This document shows, piece by piece, positions 7,001 through 8,562 of a stretch of 8,562 bases of DNA. Location: NCBI GenBank assembly GCA_947466555.1, contig CANIFK010000186.1, positions 1 through 8,562 on the forward strand. Direction: 5' to 3'. The notes beneath the pieces were generated by a model. The model was not told the DNA's origin and searched no databases. It saw nothing but the letters and a program-made list of their open reading frames with translations. Source of the DNA: Acidobacteriota bacterium (GTDB lineage: Bacteria > Acidobacteriota > Terriglobia > Bryobacterales > Bryobacteraceae). A program made the translations under genes and the position numbers. Numbering within the stretch: position 1 is the first letter of the stretch; the number at the start of each line of letters is the position of its first letter.

Positions 7001-7648
7001 ACCAACGACGTCTACAACCGGCCCAATCAGAAGACCTTCTCGGTCAACGATCAGCCGCAAGTGCTCGTCGTCGGCTTCAACTACGACACGCCGAAATGGA
7101 ATAAGAACTGGGCCACCAAGGCCTTCTTCAGCGGCTGGACCCTGGGCGGCATTCTGCGCTATTCCAGCGGCTTCCCCATCCAGGCGCCGAACTCGAACAA
7201 CGCGCTCGCCAGCCTGCTCTTCCGCGGCACTCGCTACAACCGCGTGCCCGGCGAACCGCTCTACCTGATGGACCTCAACAACGGCAAGAGTATCGACCCC
7301 TTCAAGCAGCTCACCCTGAACCCGAAGGCCTGGACCGATGCCGGCCCCGGCGAATGGGGCACCGCGGCGGCTTATTACAACGACTACCGCACCGCGCGCC
7401 GTCCCGACGAACAGCTCTCTTTCGGGCGCATGTTCAAGGTGAAGGAACGCTACACCATCAGCTTCCGCGGGGAGTTCTTCAACGTCTTCAACCGGACGTA
7501 TCTGAACAACCCGGACTCCGGCAACCCGGCCGCAACCACGCGGACCGACGCTGCCGGAAACGTCACCGCCGGCTTCGGACGCATCAACCCGGCCAGCGTC
7601 TTCAACGGCCCTCGCAACGGCCAGGTCGTCGCCCGCTTCCAGTTCTAA
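4076..7648 (+). CDS. Oar-like TonB-dependent outer-membrane receptor with carboxypeptidase-regulatory-like N-domain
   Basis: This 1190-residue protein matches the usual size of Oar-like receptors. Residues 1-19 are a signal peptide (LLAAIAFTMLGFA). About 22-105 is a carboxypeptidase-regulatory-like beta-sandwich (GTITGTVADPGGALIPNAQV, YDVSVEMQGF). A plug-like region runs over about 112-240 (TINREQLNQLPLN, VEEFTLQTSNYSAEFGQVGG). The rest is the outer-membrane barrel, with typical strands such as RSGTNNFHSSVYDYY (about 239), FFFLNYEKY (about 302), WGFFVQDTWRINRKLTLDYG (about 643) and GEFFNVFNRTY (about 1132), ending in the terminal aromatic of VVARFQF. Family knowledge says such proteins use TonB/ExbBD energy to import large ligands or move material across the outer membrane. 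I see no clear TonB box. The only cysteines visible are Cys707 and Cys709, in an NGRCNCD loop. The gene follows the secreted propeller gene by 55 bp and ends in a strong terminator, so it closes the operon. The substrate cannot be inferred. Confidence 0.9.
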   Translation: MYKFRSLLAAIAFTMLGFAQSDRGTITGTVADPGGALIPNAQVLIVNQGTGVRLELNTTQTGAFSAPYLSAGLYDVSVEMQGFRKSLQKGVRVQVAQTASVDIVLQLGTASESISVTSEAALLTTDSAAVSTTINREQLNQLPLNFAIGQGAIRNPLSFTQLSPGASINGWNNIKVNGAPAGTFKIIFEGQDTTSALDGRVSDESQASVEAVEEFTLQTSNYSAEFGQVGGGLFNFTSRSGTNNFHSSVYDYYVNEAFNAGIPFTNRGDNNLVRPRARRNNYGATFGGPIVIPKLYNGKNRTFFFLNYEKYLNKEGKFDGYGTVPTDAYRNGDFSLARTDRNLGTDGLGRPILENTIYDPRTNRTGPDGRVYRDVFPNNVIPTSLLDPVALKIQALIPKAINSGLINNFERRYNFRKIQDIPSVKVDHNFTNNTKIAGYFSMERTDKDNGQEGLPDPISARRDQIIRSYTTRVNFDTSIRPTLLLHIGVGYQRYHNPDAAPDVISTFDAAGQLGLKGGFMAGFPRITGLGGAQGGLGFDIGPTNRTLYLQDKPTAVASSVWIKGNHSYKFGGEWKFDNFTNRSTGNVAGTYAFGVAQTSMPALQGVALNGGNAGFNYASFLLGYAGSASVSNPQDPQYRRPTWGFFVQDTWRINRKLTLDYGIRYDVQPASTELHDRISMFDPTAKNPAAGNLPGATRYAGTGNGRCNCDLTKTYPFAFGPRLGMAYQFAPKWVARAGFAISYAQVANFAYIGGGNSLGMGFNTINFSNPAYAEPGVTLRNGLSYSPSELTFASYDPGIRPSNGQINSPPALLDPNAGRPPRMANWNMSLQREFGEGLVAEVAYVGNRGVWFRADGLNDYNGLTASRIKTFGLDINNAGDRTLLNSRIDSAAVVARGFKKPYDSFAGSNTLAQSLRPFPQFGGLGSLWAPLGNTWYDSLQIKVTKRYSRGLTSTIAYTWSKNLTNVETQSGGIVPTNDVYNRPNQKTFSVNDQPQVLVVGFNYDTPKWNKNWATKAFFSGWTLGGILRYSSGFPIQAPNSNNALASLLFRGTRYNRVPGEPLYLMDLNNGKSIDPFKQLTLNPKAWTDAGPGEWGTAAAYYNDYRTARRPDEQLSFGRMFKVKERYTISFRGEFFNVFNRTYLNNPDSGNPAATTRTDAAGNVTAGFGRINPASVFNGPRNGQVVARFQF

Positions 7649-7663
7649 ACCGGAACGGAATCA

Positions 7664-7701
7664 GCGCCGCTTCCCTTCCCGGGGAGCGGCGCTTTTCTTT
7701 T
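7664..7701 (+). terminator. Intrinsic terminator of the propeller/receptor operon
   Basis: GCGCCGCTTCCC at 7664-7675 pairs with GGGGAGCGGCGC at 7681-7692 over 12 bp (one T-G wobble), with a five-base loop. TTTTCTTTT follows at 7693-7701. It begins 15 bases after the receptor stop codon and should stop most transcription before the next gene. Confidence 0.92.
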
Positions 7702-7703
7702 GG

Positions 7704-7721
7704 CAAACCTGTTCAGGCTTG
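7704..7721. repeat. Imperfect 18-bp palindrome in the promoter spacer
   Basis: CAAACCTGTTCAGGCTTG is a dyad with one mismatched pair (7707/7718), centred on CCTGTTCAGG. It falls between the candidate -35 and -10 hexamers, where a repressor operator could sit. I do not recognise the regulator, and the LexA pattern does not fit. It may be chance. Confidence 0.3.
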
Positions 7722-7725
7722 GAGG
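7721..7725 (+). promoter_or_regulatory. Shine-Dalgarno-like GGAGG before the DUF3667 gene
   Basis: GGAGG lies eight bases before the GTG at 7734, a good spacing, and only three bases before an out-of-frame ATG at 7729. It supports the GTG start, but it overlaps the candidate -10 box by one base. It would therefore work only on a transcript that begins further upstream. Confidence 0.5.
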
Positions 7726-7733
7726 ATAATGGC

Positions 7734-8562
7734 GTGGTGCACGAAACGCCATCCGCCGCGGTATGCGCAACCTGCAGTACCCCCCTCGCGACGCACTTCT
7801 GCGCCGAATGCGGCGAAAAACGTCTGGATCACCACGATCTATCGCTGAAGCACTTCTTTGAGCATGCCTTTGAGGCGTTTGCCCACTTTGACTCCACGAT
7901 TCTCCGTACCGTCCGCGCGTTGCTCACATCCCCCGGCCAGCTGACCGTCCACTGGAGTGAGGGGCGCCGGAAACCGTTCATGCCGCCGGTTCAGCTGTTC
8001 CTTGTCTGCAACGTCTTCTATTTCCTCATGCACTCCCTGGCTCCGTGGAACACGCTGACCACAGACCTGGACACGCACATGAACGGAACAAAGCACAGCA
8101 CCTTTGCCACCGATAGGGTGAACAAGAAGCTGCAGGAACGCGGAACGGACCTGGAGCACTACCGGCTAAAATTCGACGCCAAATCGGAAACGCAAGCCAA
8201 ATCGCTCGTCATCCTGATGGTTCCGCTATTTGCACTCACCGTGGCGCTGGTGCAGATTGGACTGCGGCGGTACTTCGTGGAACACCTCGTGTTTTCGCTC
8301 CATTTCTACGCGTTTTTCCTCGTTTTTCTGTCGTTTTTTACCGTTTCTTTCACGGGAATCGTGAAGGTCCTGGCAGCGCAGGGCGTTCGATTGAGTGGCC
8401 AGTCCGTCGACAACATCGCCTCCGTCGCCTTGCTCACCGGCTGCGCAACGTATTTGTTCCGTGCCCTACGCACGGCGTACCACCAATCGTGGTGGATTAC
8501 CGCCGTCAAGTCGGCAGTCCTCTGCTGGGTGCTGGTGGAGGTGATCTACGCTTACCGGTTCG
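7734..8562 (+). CDS. DUF3667-type zinc-ribbon integral membrane protein, C-terminus cut by window edge
   Basis: An open frame of 276 complete codons runs off the right edge. Residues 11-26 form a zinc ribbon (Cys11-x2-Cys14-x8-Cys23-x2-Cys26, then GEKR), which should bind Zn at the cytoplasmic N-terminus. A conserved juxtamembrane stretch follows at about 52-90 (FDSTILRTVRALLTSPGQLT, then GRRKPFMPPVQLFL), the hallmark I associate with DUF3667. Hydrophobic segments lie at about 83-103, 156-177, 184-212 (one long or two short helices), 228-246 and 255-274, with a charged soluble loop at about 104-155. The function of the family is unknown to me. The start is taken as GTG at 7734 because GGAGG lies eight bases upstream; GTG at 7737 is equally in frame, and TTG at 7719 is possible. 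Phe codons are about half TTT, against nearly all TTC in the receptor gene, so codon use differs from its neighbours. The terminator separates it from the upstream operon. Confidence 0.8.
   Translation, partial: MVHETPSAAVCATCSTPLATHFCAECGEKRLDHHDLSLKHFFEHAFEAFAHFDSTILRTVRALLTSPGQLTVHWSEGRRKPFMPPVQLFLVCNVFYFLMHSLAPWNTLTTDLDTHMNGTKHSTFATDRVNKKLQERGTDLEHYRLKFDAKSETQAKSLVILMVPLFALTVALVQIGLRRYFVEHLVFSLHFYAFFLVFLSFFTVSFTGIVKVLAAQGVRLSGQSVDNIASVALLTGCATYLFRALRTAYHQSWWITAVKSAVLCWVLVEVIYAYRF

Larger units (their letters stand above)
7700..7730 (+). promoter_or_regulatory. Candidate sigma70-type promoter of the DUF3667 gene
   Basis: TTGGCA at 7700-7705 and GATAAT at 7725-7730 each differ from the consensus -35 and -10 hexamers at one position. 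The spacer is 19 bp, longer than the optimal 17. The -35 overlaps the end of the T-run of the preceding terminator. Transcription would start near 7736-7737, on the proposed GTG start codons. Confidence 0.4.

Noticed and set aside
4772..7060. 762-codon antisense open frame under the receptor gene
   Set aside because: Its first codon positions coincide exactly with the receptor's third positions, which are mostly C. The antisense codons are therefore mostly GNN, which cannot be stops and give a protein dominated by Gly, Ala, Val, Asp and Glu, as seen. It is a composition artefact.
7729..7848. 39-codon open frame starting at ATG 7729, next to GGAGG
   Set aside because: The ribosome binding site would be only three bases from the ATG, the product is featureless, and it overlaps out of frame the zinc-ribbon start of the DUF3667 gene.
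7839..8159. 106-codon minus-strand open frame in the right-hand region
   Set aside because: It is the shadow of the DUF3667 frame, which has the CxxC pairs, conserved DST/GRRKP motifs and membrane helices.

Overview
The window looks like a chromosomal segment of an acidobacterium of the Solibacter/Bryobacter type. Two recognisable families point there: a large secreted beta-propeller protein ending in a TIGR03437-type C-terminal domain, and an Oar-like TonB-dependent receptor with an N-terminal carboxypeptidase-regulatory-like domain. High GC with strongly C- or G-ending codons fits this. The taxonomic call is inference from family content; there is no rRNA or other marker in the window.

Layout, left to right. 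(1) Positions 1-1044, minus strand: a two-gene unit in which a DUF192 protein (676-1044) overlaps by one base a TPR-repeat lipoprotein that runs off the left edge. (2) Positions 1045-1143: a 99-bp divergent intergenic region with a candidate ECF-type promoter for the plus-strand genes and an 8-bp direct repeat near the DUF192 start. (3) Positions 1144-7648, plus strand: a 958-residue secreted protein (two beta-propellers around an Ig-like insert, then a TIGR03437 domain), a 55-bp spacer with a perfect hairpin next to the ribosome binding site, and a 1190-residue TonB-dependent receptor. The unit ends at a strong intrinsic terminator (7664-7701). (4) Positions 7734-8562, plus strand: a zinc-ribbon plus multi-helix membrane protein of the DUF3667 type, cut by the right edge. 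A compact promoter-like region is squeezed between it and the terminator.

The central pair is the most interesting part. A propeller protein exported across the inner membrane is probably co-transcribed with an outer-membrane active transporter. That suggests a surface capture/uptake pair or a cell-surface assembly, though the substrate cannot be read from sequence. The genes at the two edges have no visible functional link to it. The plus strand appears C-rich at third codon positions whichever way genes point, which explains the very long antisense open frames under the two large genes. I see no RNA genes, CRISPR arrays, insertion sequences or phage genes.
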